Shown: positions 42,033 to 50,195, numbered from the stretch's first letter. The stretch is 64,000 nucleotides of DNA from Micromonospora andamanensis (GCF_016863495.1 NZ_BOOZ01000026.1:1-64000); one strand, 5' to 3'. A program made the numbers and translations. Notes: generated by a model not told the origin, from the letters alone.

Positions 42033-42521
42033 TCAGCCGTGCGCCGATGAATCGAACACCCAGTGGCTGGTCTGGAACACGCGCCCCGCGAAGGTCGTCT
42101 CTTCCTGGCCGACCAGGGTGAAGCCGGTCGAGCGGCAGATGGCGTTCGACGCCGCGTTCGTCGTGCTCGGGAACGCGTGGATCAACCCCCACCGCCCATC
42201 CTCGCGGGCCAGGTCGAGAACCGCACGTACGGCCTCGCTCGCCAGGCCTCGGCCCTGGCATTCCGGCAGCACCATCCAACCGATCTCGGAGATGCCGTCA
42301 TGGAGGTACAGCGTCACAGTTCCCGCCACCTGCGCGGATTGGCCAGGAACGATCATCTTGATCCAGGCGCTGCCCTCGCGGACAGTCTCAAGGTCACGCG
42401 TCAGCTGAGCGGCAACGCGCTCGCGCGGCTGCGGGCCACCGAGCTCCGACATCATCACCGGATCGCAGCGCATACGGACATAGGCGTCCAGGTCGGCAGG
42501 CTCCACGTCGCGCAGCAGCAT
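42033..42521 (-). CDS. GNAT acetyltransferase
   Basis: A 162-residue GNAT: LLRDVEPADLDAYVRMRCDP, VAGTVTLYLHDGISEIGWMV, LPECQGRGLASEAVRAVLDL (acetyl-CoA loop) and FPSTTNAASNAICRSTGFTL. Similar to the group annotated as acetyltransferases of antibiotics or ribosomal proteins, without a tested substrate. ATG 42521 begins the first strand. Alone on its strand. Confidence 0.9.
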   Translation of the reverse strand: MLLRDVEPADLDAYVRMRCDPVMMSELGGPQPRERVAAQLTRDLETVREGSAWIKMIVPGQSAQVAGTVTLYLHDGISEIGWMVLPECQGRGLASEAVRAVLDLAREDGRWGLIHAFPSTTNAASNAICRSTGFTLVGQEETTFAGRVFQTSHWVFDSSAHG

Positions 42522-42673
42522 CTCGGGAGCCTACCCAGGCGCGTTTCGGCAGCAACCGGCCTCGGTGGTGTGGGGAACCCGCCGAGGGTTGAGGTCGGTG
42601 GCAACGACGCCCGCTCCTGCCGCCGGTCGGCGCGCGGGCGGCGAGCAGCACGGACCCCGCGTACGCTGCCGTG

Positions 42674-43066
42674 GTGCGGATCGACCTGGTTTCCCTGATC
42701 GTCGAGGAGTACGACCCGGCTATCGCGTTCTTCACCGACGTACTCGGCTTCGACCTCGTCGAGGACTCACCGTCGCTCACCGATGACGGACGACCCAAGC
42801 GGTGGGTCGTCGTCCGGCCCCCGAATGCCCAGACCGGACTTCTGCTCGCGCGCGCCGACGGAGAACACCAGCGTGCCGCTGTCGGCGACCAGGTAGCCGG
42901 ACGGGTCGGGTTCTTCCTCCGGGTCGATGACTTCGACGCCGCTCACCGACGGATGACCGAGGCCGGTGTCACCTTCGTCCGGGAACCGCGGAGCGAGCCC
43001 TACGGCCGGGTCGCGGTCTTCCTCGACATCGCCGGGAACCGGTGGGACCTCCTCGGCGCGACCTGA
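42674..43066 (+). CDS. VOC/glyoxalase family protein
   Basis: A 130-residue VOC protein: LVSLIVEEYDPAIAFFTDVL, VVRPPNAQTGLLLARADG, VGFFLRVDDFDAAHRRMTEA and VAVFLDIAGNRWDLLG. The metal ligands of glyoxalase I are only partly kept. Two GTG codons stand in a row (42671 and 42674); I took the second. The upstream GNAT is divergent. Function beyond fold is not known. Confidence 0.87.
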   Translation: MRIDLVSLIVEEYDPAIAFFTDVLGFDLVEDSPSLTDDGRPKRWVVVRPPNAQTGLLLARADGEHQRAAVGDQVAGRVGFFLRVDDFDAAHRRMTEAGVTFVREPRSEPYGRVAVFLDIAGNRWDLLGAT

Positions 43067-43140
43067 CGTCACCGCACCTGCGGGCCGAGCCGCCAGGACC
43101 CCCGCCTTCCGGCCCGACCATGATCTGCCCGGGACCTACG

Positions 43141-43737
43141 ATGGTCTCGATGACCATTCCCGAACGACGACCCGACGATGTCCCCACCGACGAAGCCCGG
43201 GTCGACGAGGCGCTGCGGCTGCTCTGCGGCGTACCCGTCGAACTCCACACCGCCGTCAAACGGCTCAGCCGTGGCAGCGGTGTCTACGCCTGGTGGGCGG
43301 CCCCCTCGGTCTTCCCCGACCTCCCCGGGCTGTCGAATGAGAACGTCCCGTCGTTGCGGCTGCTGTACCTCGGACGGGCGACCAGCCTGCGGGGGCGGAT
43401 CCTGCGCAACCATCTGAGGCGTTCGGGCAGCTCGACTCTGCGCCGTACCCTGGCCGGGCTTCTTGCCTCCGAGGGATACCGGACGACCTGGACCGACCGG
43501 GTCGTCCTGGTCCCCGAGGATGAGGCGCGGCTGACCACCTGGATGCACACCCACCTGCGCTTGACCTGGGCGGAAGACGCGGAACCGGCGACCATCGAGA
43601 CCGAACTTGTCAGGCGTCTGCACCCGCCGCTCAACGTACACGGCGTCGCCCCCGAGCACCGCCAGGCCGCCGTGGTCGCCGCCAAGAACGCCTACCAGAC
43701 CAGCAGCCGCCCCGCCGAGCCTCCGCGAGCGCCGTAA
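43141..43737 (+). CDS. Stand-alone GIY-YIG nuclease-like protein
   Basis: A 198-residue protein with a GIY-YIG domain: GVYAWWAAPSV is the first motif, RLLYLGRATSLRGRILRNHL the second (YLG for YIG), including the catalytic Arg; the metal-binding Glu is in ETELVRRLHPPLNVHG. Such domains cut DNA in homing, repair and defence enzymes. No DNA-binding domain is attached, so specificity is unknown. A second ATG lies at 43150. It follows the VOC gene after 74 bases. Confidence 0.85.
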   Translation: MVSMTIPERRPDDVPTDEARVDEALRLLCGVPVELHTAVKRLSRGSGVYAWWAAPSVFPDLPGLSNENVPSLRLLYLGRATSLRGRILRNHLRRSGSSTLRRTLAGLLASEGYRTTWTDRVVLVPEDEARLTTWMHTHLRLTWAEDAEPATIETELVRRLHPPLNVHGVAPEHRQAAVVAAKNAYQTSSRPAEPPRAP

Positions 43738-43806
43738 CCGGTCACCCGACATCCGGAACGGGTACGGGATGGGCGCGTCATGCCGACGACGGCACGTCCA
43801 GCCTCG

Positions 43807-44334
43807 CTACAGCCGAGCCGCAATCGTCCGGGCGCACACGATCGACTCGGTGTGCGTGGTGTCGACCTCCACGTCGTACACCACACCCTGGTGCACCGAG
43901 TCGGCCTGTGCGGCTGCCATCCCGCGGACCCGGTCGCCGCGCGCGATCTCGCGACCGGCGGCGACCTCCGCAGCGCAGCGGACGCCGACCCACAGCACGT
44001 CCAGTCCGTCGAGCACGGCCCGCCATCGCTGCTGAGATCCAGCGCCGCCGAGAAAGACGTCGTCGACGATGACGTGGGCACCGGCTCCGACGGTCGCGGC
44101 GACCCCGGCCATCCAGGCCTCCTGCAGCCTGTCGAACTCCGGCCCGACGATCACGGTGCCGTCGGCCGCGAAGTCGATGCTCTCCGGCGAGCGCATGGTT
44201 GCCGGCATGGCCTCGATGAGCCGGTCGACCCCGACGGCGAGCCAGGGATCCGGCAGGATCGCCTGCAGGCACCGAACGATTCCCGACTTTCCTGCGCTCG
44301 ACCCGCCGTTGAGCACGATGACCTGCTTTGACAT
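43807..44334 (-). CDS. cpt: Chloramphenicol phosphotransferase
   Basis: A 175-residue kinase that matches chloramphenicol 3-O-phosphotransferase of Streptomyces venezuelae along the whole length: P-loop LNGGSSAGKSGIVRCLQ (residues 8-24), the catalytic Asp37 in GVDRLIEAMP, IVDDVFLGG, LWVGVRCAAEVAAGREIARG and YDVEVDTTHTESI. It inactivates chloramphenicol by phosphorylation of the primary hydroxyl. ATG 44334 agrees with the family start. The frame stays open upstream to GTG 44505, whose GTGA overlaps the stop of a Nudix remnant; an extended form with 57 more residues is possible. A 14-bp palindrome lies just upstream. Confidence 0.9.
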   Translation of the reverse strand: MSKQVIVLNGGSSAGKSGIVRCLQAILPDPWLAVGVDRLIEAMPATMRSPESIDFAADGTVIVGPEFDRLQEAWMAGVAATVGAGAHVIVDDVFLGGAGSQQRWRAVLDGLDVLWVGVRCAAEVAAGREIARGDRVRGMAAAQADSVHQGVVYDVEVDTTHTESIVCARTIAARL

Positions 44335-44346
44335 GTGGTCACGGTA

Positions 44347-44360
44347 CGGGTCCGGACCCG
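44347..44360. promoter_or_regulatory. Palindrome upstream of cpt
   Basis: CGGGTCCGGACCCG is a perfect 14-bp palindrome 12 bases before the start codon of the chloramphenicol phosphotransferase gene. It could be an operator or a hairpin in the leader; if translation starts at 44505 it is simply coding. Confidence 0.4.
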
Positions 44361-44501
44361 CACCTGTTCCCGGCGTCCGCAGCACCGAGCGGGCGCTCGG
44401 GTCGTACACCGCAATCTGCACCCGAAGACTCGTGAGGCCGCCGAGAGCGTGTGGGATGAGCTGCTCGACGGCGTGAGCGAGCCACCGGAGACCGGGCGGG
44501 A

Positions 44502-44790
44502 TCACTCGACGGGCTGCGGTCGGGTGGTCCAGTCGGGGTCGATGCGGCCAAGCAGCGCGTCCTGATGGTCGGCCAGATGGGCTGACAGCGGTAGCGCGAC
44601 GAATCGGCAGGCGAACCGCATCTCGCTGTCCTGCCCGGCTCCGGTGACCGTGTGCTGCCAGGCGTCGGGCGTGTGAGCAGACGCTCGTAGGTGGAAGTAG
44701 GTGGTGTGGCGGGCTGACCAGTTCCGGGGTGTGGCTTGTGTTCCGCTTCCAGTCCACCGAGCGGCGACGATCCGTCCTCTCCGATCGGTG
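44502..44790 (-). pseudogene. C-terminal remnant of a Nudix hydrolase
   Basis: The minus frame ending with TGA at 44504-44502 reads RNWSARHTTYFHLRASAHTP, DAWQHTVTGAGQDSEMRFAC and RFVALPLSAHLADHQDALLG, which is the end of a Nudix protein of the kind that acts on (d)NTP or ADP-sugars. The Nudix box is missing, and no start codon occurs between the remnant and the stop of the upstream gene (44856) in this frame. It fills most of the gap between cpt and the hypothetical gene. Confidence 0.6.
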
Positions 44791-44855
44791 CTGGCCGATT
44801 TGCAGGTTCTGCCAGCCGTCGACGCGGCGTTCCGGCGCGCGAGGGGAGGTAGCGA

Positions 44856-45332
44856 TCAGGGCGGCGGCAGCGGCTGAGGTTCGGTGCCCGGGTCCCACCA
44901 GCGCGAGTCCGGGCCGTGATAGATGAATCCTGCCCAGTAGTCCGCATCCTCGTGGTAGACGATGTCCAAGCCGACGATCCAGACACGTGGGACGCGGCCC
45001 GCGGGACCAGCCTGTGACCATTGGCGGTTGACGCGCGCCACAGCCTCGCGGCGGGAGATGTCGTGGTGGCGGGCCATCGCGTCAGCGATCGCCTCGCAGA
45101 AGGTCAGGGCCTCGGTGTCGCCGGCGCAGGGGAAATCGCCGTGCGAACGCAACACCGACTCGTGCACCAGATACTCCTGCGGTGGGGCCAGCCCTGACGT
45201 ACCTCGCGCAGGCGTGCGTACCCTGACTCGATCTCCGATCTCCTCGTCACGGAGGCCGTACTCCGCCAAGAGCCGATCGAGGTACTCCCGTGGTCCGACC
45301 GTCTCGTAGGTGTCGTCGGACCCTCCTGCCAT
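44856..45332 (-). CDS. Hypothetical protein
   Basis: A 158-residue acidic protein: DDTYETVGPREYLDRLLAEY, LAPPQEYLVHESVLRSHGDF, CAGDTEALTFCEAIADAMAR, and VWIVGLDIVYHEDADYWAGF. The His- and Cys-containing middle part and the Trp-rich end are distinct, but I recognise no family. ATG 45332 is preferred; the frame from 45437 looks non-coding. It is divergent from the gene at 45456. Similar orphan pairs are found in Micromonosporaceae. Confidence 0.65.
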   Translation of the reverse strand: MAGGSDDTYETVGPREYLDRLLAEYGLRDEEIGDRVRVRTPARGTSGLAPPQEYLVHESVLRSHGDFPCAGDTEALTFCEAIADAMARHHDISRREAVARVNRQWSQAGPAGRVPRVWIVGLDIVYHEDADYWAGFIYHGPDSRWWDPGTEPQPLPPP

Positions 45333-45455
45333 GGCCACCACGACATTCTTGCCGGTCGCCGCCACCAGTACGCCCCCGGTTGCCCCCTCAAGACCGCTGT
45401 ATCGGGCAGGCTTCGCGGGTAGCGCTGGTGCATCCACTCAGGGATGATCTTCGTC

Positions 45456-45839
45456 ATGTCCGAGCAAGATCTGGCCGAAACCTGGCGTCGCATCATCCGA
45501 GGGGACGGCAAATCCTGGGTAGTGTTCGCCCACGGTACGTGCGTCGTACTACCAGACCCCGGACCCGGCGTTGATCTCGCCGCCCAGGCCGTCGCCATCC
45601 TGCGCGAGTACGGCCCCGTCCGCGCCGGATCACCTGCCGGAGACTTCGGCACCATCACCCTCGATCCTGGTCCCGGATGGGTGGTCTACGGCCACCACGA
45701 CGACGTGCTGACCTACGTAGGGCCCGACGAGGCCTCGGACAGCAGCGATCTGGCCATTGGTCTGTACGGACGCGGAAAGCGAGACCAGGACGGCCATGAG
45801 TTGAACGTCGTACACGTCGAGGACAAACGGCAGCGGTAG
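45456..45839 (+). CDS. Hypothetical protein
   Basis: A 127-residue acidic protein: MSEQDLAETWRRIIRGDGKS, WVVFAHGTCVVLPDPGPGVD, LAAQAVAILREYGPVRAGSP, WVVYGHHDDVLTYVGPDEAS. The alternation of strands and one long helix suggests a small alpha/beta domain; an immunity-type protein is conceivable because of size and charge. I do not recognise it. It is divergent from 44856-45332, and a kinase remnant lies just downstream on the other strand. Confidence 0.65.
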   Translation: MSEQDLAETWRRIIRGDGKSWVVFAHGTCVVLPDPGPGVDLAAQAVAILREYGPVRAGSPAGDFGTITLDPGPGWVVYGHHDDVLTYVGPDEASDSSDLAIGLYGRGKRDQDGHELNVVHVEDKRQR

Positions 45840-45869
45840 ATCGGGGTCGAGCTTCCCACCGGCGTGGTC

Positions 45870-45927
45870 TACAGGTGGCGTTCTTGCCGGCTGCGATCGC
45901 GCCGGTGAGGATGACGAGTTCTGGCAT
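45870..45927 (-). pseudogene. N-terminal scrap of a P-loop kinase
   Basis: ATG 45927 opens MPELVILTGAIAAGKNAT, a clear Walker A start of an AAA or zeta/CPT-like kinase, but family similarity ends after about 18 residues at the junction with the gene ending at 45839. A remnant of a deleted kinase gene. Confidence 0.5.
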
Positions 45928-46064
45928 GGGGTCAGCTTCCGCCACCGGCAGGACGTGGGTCCAACCGTGGTACCCGCATCTGACCGCGGTTCGGCCACGC
46001 CATCCGTGATCTGCCGCCACGTCGCGTACCCGGAGGCGGCGGTGTCGCGGATACGCTGCGCGTC

Positions 46065-46703
46065 ATGCCGTACGTGCCGGATCTTGACCTGGTATTGACC
46101 GCTGGGTATCGCGTCGTACGTGACGGGATGACCTACCGCGTCGAAGCGCACGACCTCGGACCGGTGGTGCTGCCGTCCGGCCGGGTGGTGGGGTGCGATC
46201 CGCTGGTGCCACACACCACACCGTTCGTCGACACGGTGCCGCCGGGCCGGTACCCGGTGACGGCGTGGGTGGCGGTGGTGCACACCGACGACGGCCCGTG
46301 GCAGCGACGGATCACCGCATTACAGGTGAGGGTGGCCGACGAGCCGGTCGCGACGTGGTCGATGGCGCTGCTGCCGGGCCAGGACCCGGCAGCCCTCGGC
46401 GACGAGGACTTCTTCGGGTACCCGGTCGACGCGGGTACCGGCACGCTCGCCGACGAGGTCGCCATCGCGGCGCTGTGCGAATGGGACTACGAGCGGGTCG
46501 AGGAGACCTTCATCCCGGCGCGGATTCCGGATGACCCGGTCGACGCCGTCATCACCACTGTGGTGGACGAGCGGACCGGAGCCAACGTGCATCTCGTCGG
46601 CTCCGGGTGGGGTGACGGCGTGTACGCCACGTATGTGGGCCGCACCGCCGACGGACGCGTCGCCAGCTTCGTCACCGACTTCCGCGTCGTACCGCACGAG
46701 TAG
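46065..46703 (+). CDS. DUF4241 domain protein
   Basis: A 212-residue DUF4241 protein: SGRVVGCDPLVPHTTPFVDT, PPGRYPVTAWVAVVHTDDG, ALQVRVADEPVATWSMALLP, YPVDAGTGTLADEVA and VASFVTDFRVV at the end. Many DUF4241 proteins are encoded near polymorphic toxins and behave as possible immunity proteins; no toxin is visible here. ATG 46065 begins the conserved part. A strong hairpin follows. Confidence 0.87.
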   Translation: MPYVPDLDLVLTAGYRVVRDGMTYRVEAHDLGPVVLPSGRVVGCDPLVPHTTPFVDTVPPGRYPVTAWVAVVHTDDGPWQRRITALQVRVADEPVATWSMALLPGQDPAALGDEDFFGYPVDAGTGTLADEVAIAALCEWDYERVEETFIPARIPDDPVDAVITTVVDERTGANVHLVGSGWGDGVYATYVGRTADGRVASFVTDFRVVPHE

Positions 46704-46713
46704 CCGCCCGGCG

Positions 46714-46771
46714 CTGACCCGTGGCGACGATCCGGGCAGGCTCCACGACATCGCCTGCCCGGATCAGTCAG
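46714..46771. terminator. Strong bidirectional hairpin
   Basis: GATCCGGGCAGGC (46729-46741) pairs perfectly over 13 bp with GCCTGCCCGGATC (46753-46765) around an 11-base loop; CTGAC (46714-46718) and GTCAG (46767-46771) could add an outer stem. It lies between converging genes ending at 46703 and 46781. Confidence 0.85.
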
Positions 46772-46780
46772 AGGACGAGG

Positions 46781-47170
46781 TCAGCGACGAGCGGGTTCCC
46801 ACCACACCAGATTGGCTGCCACCTGGGCGACCGGCTCGATGATCTCCCACCCCTCGGCGATCAGGCCGTCGTCGATCCGCCAGATGTCGACGACCGCGAT
46901 CTCTGGTCCTCCGTCCGGGAGCCAGCGCCGTGAGTACACGATGACGTGATCGCCATCGGACAGAATCTGGTGAATCTCGACCTGCATGCCGGCGAGCGAC
47001 ACCAGCGCGGCGCGGACGGCGGCGAGCCACTCCCCCTTTGTCGATGTGATGGCGCCCGGCCTGTGGTGGACGAAGTCGTCACTGAGCACCCGAGCGAGCC
47101 CGTCGACGTCACCTGTCTCGATCAGCCCGGCCAGCGCCCGTTGGACGATGATCTTGTTCTCAGTGGTCAT
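46781..47170 (-). CDS. SnoaL-like/ester cyclase family protein
   Basis: A 129-residue NTF2-fold protein of the SnoaL type: ALAGLIETGDVDGLARVLSD, DFVHHRPG, EWLAAVRAALVSLAGMQVEI, VDIWRIDDGLIAEGWEII. The His-His pair and the Asp in these blocks are typical of polyketide-cyclase-like and ketosteroid isomerase-like members. ATG 47170 is favoured over a longer frame. It is divergent from the XRE regulator, which may control it. The substrate is unknown. Confidence 0.87.
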   Translation of the reverse strand: MTTENKIIVQRALAGLIETGDVDGLARVLSDDFVHHRPGAITSTKGEWLAAVRAALVSLAGMQVEIHQILSDGDHVIVYSRRWLPDGGPEIAVVDIWRIDDGLIAEGWEIIEPVAQVAANLVWWEPARR

Positions 47171-47250
47171 GGACGCAGTGTTTCCGCGTCCACGTTCCTT
47201 GTCGATGACATCGGATTTCATGGCGTTCGACGCCACAATGGGTACGCTTC

Positions 47251-48018
47251 ATGATCGTGTACGGGGTCGGGGAGCTTCTGCGGCAGTGGCGGCACCGCCG
47301 GGGTCTCAGCCAACTGGATCTTGCTATCGCCGCGGACGTCTCAGCTCGTCACGTCAGTCTGGTCGAGACGGGTAAGTCCCAGCCGAGCGCCGACATGATC
47401 CTTCGGCTCGCGGCTCAGCTCCACGTGCCGCTACGTGATCGCAACCGGCTCCTGCTCGCCGGCGGCTTCGCACCCCGGTACACCGAACGTCCCCTCGACG
47501 ACGATGCGCTGTCGGCCGTCCACGACGCGATCCGCAGGGTGCTTCGCGCCCACGAGCCGTATCCAGCTGTGGTCTTCGACCGCCGGTGGAACATCGTGAT
47601 GACCAATCGCGCGGTCGACCCGTTCTTCGCACATGTGGCTCCGGACCTGCTACAGCCGCCGGTCAACCTGGTGCGGCTCGGACTGGACCCGCGCGGGCTC
47701 GCTCGCATCGTCGTCAACCTGGCCGACGTGCGCGCGGTGTTCCGCACCCGGATCTCACGCCAACTCGCCGCGGCTCCCGACCCTGAACTCACCGCACTCC
47801 ACGAGGAGCTCCTGGCACCCGAACCCGACGAGGCGTCAGACAGACGGGTCGACGCCGACGTCGTGATCCCCATGATCCTCAACATCGACGGACGAGAGCT
47901 GCGGCTGTTCTCGACAATCACCACATTCGGCACCCCGATGGACATCACCATCGACGAGGTCGCGATCGAGTCCTACTACCCGGCAGACGCGGAGAGCGCC
48001 GCCTACTTCACGAGGTAG
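47251..48018 (+). CDS. XRE/MmyB-type transcriptional regulator
   Basis: A 255-residue regulator. Residues 5-65 form the Cro/C1 helix-turn-helix (LLRQWRHRRGLSQLDLAIAA, RHVSLVETGKSQPSADMILR). The rest is the MmyB ligand-binding PAS-like domain, typical FDRRWNIVMTNRAVDPFF and LHEELLAPEP. In Streptomyces MmyB-type regulators bind fatty acids or quinones and face the gene they control, here the SnoaL-like protein. The stop lies in the first copy of a 17-bp tandem repeat. Confidence 0.92.
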   Translation: MIVYGVGELLRQWRHRRGLSQLDLAIAADVSARHVSLVETGKSQPSADMILRLAAQLHVPLRDRNRLLLAGGFAPRYTERPLDDDALSAVHDAIRRVLRAHEPYPAVVFDRRWNIVMTNRAVDPFFAHVAPDLLQPPVNLVRLGLDPRGLARIVVNLADVRAVFRTRISRQLAAAPDPELTALHEELLAPEPDEASDRRVDADVVIPMILNIDGRELRLFSTITTFGTPMDITIDEVAIESYYPADAESAAYFTR

Positions 48019-48040
48019 CCCGCTTCACGAGGTAGCCCGC
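48007..48040. repeat. 17-bp tandem duplication between convergent stops
   Basis: TTCACGAGGTAGCCCGC occurs twice in direct succession (48007-48023 and 48024-48040). The first copy holds the stop of the XRE gene (TAG 48016-48018); the second holds the stop of the opposite GNAT gene (TCA 48025-48027). A single copy contains both, so the two genes originally overlapped tail to tail and the duplication pulled them apart. Confidence 0.9.
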
Positions 48041-48789
48041 GGATCGGCACCGTCGACAGTCAAGGTTCCCAGCTCGCCGAGCCGTACGCTCAGCTGGGTG
48101 CCGAGCTGACGGAATCCCAGCGCCCGCGCCACTCGGCGCGACGGTTGCGGTCGAGCCCGCCACTGCGGCAGCAGACCACCGGCCAGGGCATCCGTGACGG
48201 CTGCCGAGGCGACCGCACGTGCCAGCCCCCGTCCACGGTGATCCGCCGCGGTGAGTACGCACATGTGGGCTACCCGCTCCGGCCAACGTCGGTAGCCGGC
48301 CGCCGCGACACACTGGTCCCCGTGCCGTACCACGAACGGGGAAGAGTCGATCTCGGCCAAGCCGCACTCGTCTGCGTCGTCGACCGTGGCGGACGCCAGG
48401 AGCGTGGCGAGATCGACCTGGTCTCCACGGACCACTTCCGTGGTGTCGAGCTGCGCCGGTCGGACGTCGTCCGCGTCGAGATACGCCAGACTCGCCGGCC
48501 CCAGCACCTCGGCGACCGGCAGGACGGTGCGCAGCCGGTCAACGTCGGTAAACGACTCGGCGGGCATGCCGGGCAGCATCTCGCGGACGGTCGCTGCCCA
48601 GTTGTCCGTCGGCGCGGTGACGATCGCGGCGTCACCAAGTGCGACGATCCCGACCCAGCCGGGTGGGCAGAGCAGCGATCCGGTAGAGGCGGCCACGTCG
48701 ACGCCGCCGTCAGCGGGAAAGTCCATCGCGACGCCTGACAGCCCACGCCAGACCTGCCGGGCCCGCGCGAGCAACGGATCATCGACCAT
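48025..48789 (-). CDS. GNAT acetyltransferase with N-terminal extension
   Basis: A 254-residue protein. The C-terminal half is a GNAT domain: CGLAEIDSSPFVVRHGDQCV, AHMCVLTAADHRGRGLARAV (acetyl-CoA loop) and RRVARALGFRQLGTQLSVRL. The N-terminal 110 residues (LLARARQVWRGLSGVAMDFP, GWVGIVALGDAAIVTAPTDN) resemble a second, degenerate GNAT unit as in FR47-like or mycothiol-synthase-like proteins. ATG 48789 is the family-like start. Substrate unknown. Confidence 0.87.
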   Translation of the reverse strand: MVDDPLLARARQVWRGLSGVAMDFPADGGVDVAASTGSLLCPPGWVGIVALGDAAIVTAPTDNWAATVREMLPGMPAESFTDVDRLRTVLPVAEVLGPASLAYLDADDVRPAQLDTTEVVRGDQVDLATLLASATVDDADECGLAEIDSSPFVVRHGDQCVAAAGYRRWPERVAHMCVLTAADHRGRGLARAVASAAVTDALAGGLLPQWRARPQPSRRVARALGFRQLGTQLSVRLGELGTLTVDGADPRATS

Positions 48790-48901
48790 GGCGACATCCT
48801 CACGCCGGATCCACGTTCACGCGATCGAGTTCGCACCGGTCGGACGCCGGGTGTGCATTGCGACAGTGCCCCGCGAACCGAATGCTCGTAAGATCCGGCC
48901 A

Positions 48902-49633
48902 ATGGGGTGGGAGGCACTTGGGCAGTGGGGTGCGGATGCCGCTCGCGTCGAGCGGCTCACCGGCGGAGTGGCCAACGACGTGTGGAGCGTGCGCGTCGAC
49001 GGGCGCCGTGCGGTAGGCCGGCTCGGTACCAGGAGCGACGCTGATCTGGCGTGGGAGACAGAACTCCTCCGGCACCTCGACAGCGCGGGTCTGACCGTGC
49101 CGGTGCCGATCCCCACCTCGGACGGCCGGCTGTTCGCCGACGGTCTGGTGGTGATGACCTACCTGGAGGGCGGACCGCCCGAGACGCCTGCCGACTGGAG
49201 TCGCGTCGCTGACACGCTCCGCGAGCTGCATCGGCTGACGAGGGGTTGGCCGCAGCGCCCGGGCTGGCGATCGTCGACCGACCTCCTGCACGCCGAGACC
49301 GGGACGAAGATCGACCTGGGTGCGATGCCCGCTGAGGGCGTTGCTCGATGCCGGGCCGCGTGGGCGCGTCTCGTCGGACGTCGGACGTGCGTCGTGCACG
49401 GCGACACCAATCCGGGCAACATCCGGATGACCGCCAGCCGGGTCGCCCTCATCGACTGGGACGAGGCGCACGTCGACGTGCCCGACCTCGACCTGGTGCT
49501 GCCGGACAACGCCGCCGGCCTCGACGACGGCGCGTACGACATCGCGGCGCAGGCGTCGGCCGCATGGGAGGCCGCCGTGTGCTGGGACGACGACTACGCG
49601 GTCAAGCGGCTCGGCGAGGTCCGCCCGGTCTGA
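48902..49633 (+). CDS. APH-family phosphotransferase
   Basis: A 243-residue phosphotransferase: TGGVANDVWSVRVDGRRAVG (nucleotide loop), MTYLEGGPPETPADWSRVAD (hinge), the catalytic loop VVHGDTNPGNIRMT and the metal site ALIDWDEAHVDVPDLDL. Shorter than classical APH proteins. The lysine that contacts ATP seems replaced by Arg in RAVGRLGTR. ATG 48902 follows a short leader divergent from the GNAT gene at 48789. The substrate is unknown. Confidence 0.88.
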   Translation: MGWEALGQWGADAARVERLTGGVANDVWSVRVDGRRAVGRLGTRSDADLAWETELLRHLDSAGLTVPVPIPTSDGRLFADGLVVMTYLEGGPPETPADWSRVADTLRELHRLTRGWPQRPGWRSSTDLLHAETGTKIDLGAMPAEGVARCRAAWARLVGRRTCVVHGDTNPGNIRMTASRVALIDWDEAHVDVPDLDLVLPDNAAGLDDGAYDIAAQASAAWEAAVCWDDDYAVKRLGEVRPV

Positions 49634-49664
49634 GCACGCCGTCGGCTACTGACGCTGCCCGGCT

Positions 49665-50195
49665 TCAGCCCTCTGACAGTGCCGGGTGAAGGATCAGCGA
49701 CCAGGTCTGCTCGACGAGGCCGTCGCCAAAGTTCTGGTGGGGCCTCTCGTCGATGAGGCTGAACCCGGCGGCCTGGTAGATCCGGCGCGCGGAGTCGAGG
49801 TTGTCGTTGGTCCAGAGCACGACCTGCCGGTAGCCGACCTGGCGGGCGAAGGTGAGGCACTGCTCGACCAGGCGGGTGCCGAGGCCGAGACCACGGGCTT
49901 TTGGTGTGACCAGGAGGACGCGCAACTTGGCCGTGCCGGGCTCGTCGCCCGCGACCAGAAACACCGAGCCGACACGCTCGCCGTCGGCCTCGGCGATCCA
50001 CGCCGCCTCCCGGGACGGATCGTGACCGGAGGCGTAGTCGGCGACGATCGTCGCGACGAGCGCCTCGAAGTCGGTGCCCCAGCCGAACTGTTGCGCGTAG
50101 GTTTCCCCGTGGGCCATCACCACCCAGCCCAGGTCGCCGGGACGATCAGCGGGGCGCACGGTGATCTCGACAGGCCGCTGGCGCCCATGCGTCAT
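49665..50195 (-). CDS. GNAT acetyltransferase, MarR-linked type
   Basis: A 176-residue GNAT of the kind often found fused or adjacent to MarR regulators: GDLGWVVMAHGETYAQQFGW, WIAEADGERVGSVFLVAGDE, LLVTPKARGLGLGTRLVEQC (acetyl-CoA loop), and VVLWTNDNLDSARRIYQAAG. It is divergent from a TetR gene across an 8-bp inverted repeat and is its likely target. ATG 50195. Confidence 0.92.
   Translation of the reverse strand: MTHGRQRPVEITVRPADRPGDLGWVVMAHGETYAQQFGWGTDFEALVATIVADYASGHDPSREAAWIAEADGERVGSVFLVAGDEPGTAKLRVLLVTPKARGLGLGTRLVEQCLTFARQVGYRQVVLWTNDNLDSARRIYQAAGFSLIDERPHQNFGDGLVEQTWSLILHPALSEG

Noticed and set aside
44347..44360. Palindrome CGGGTCCGGACCCG as a terminator
   Set aside because: It has no loop and lies directly before a start codon, so an operator or chance palindrome is more likely.
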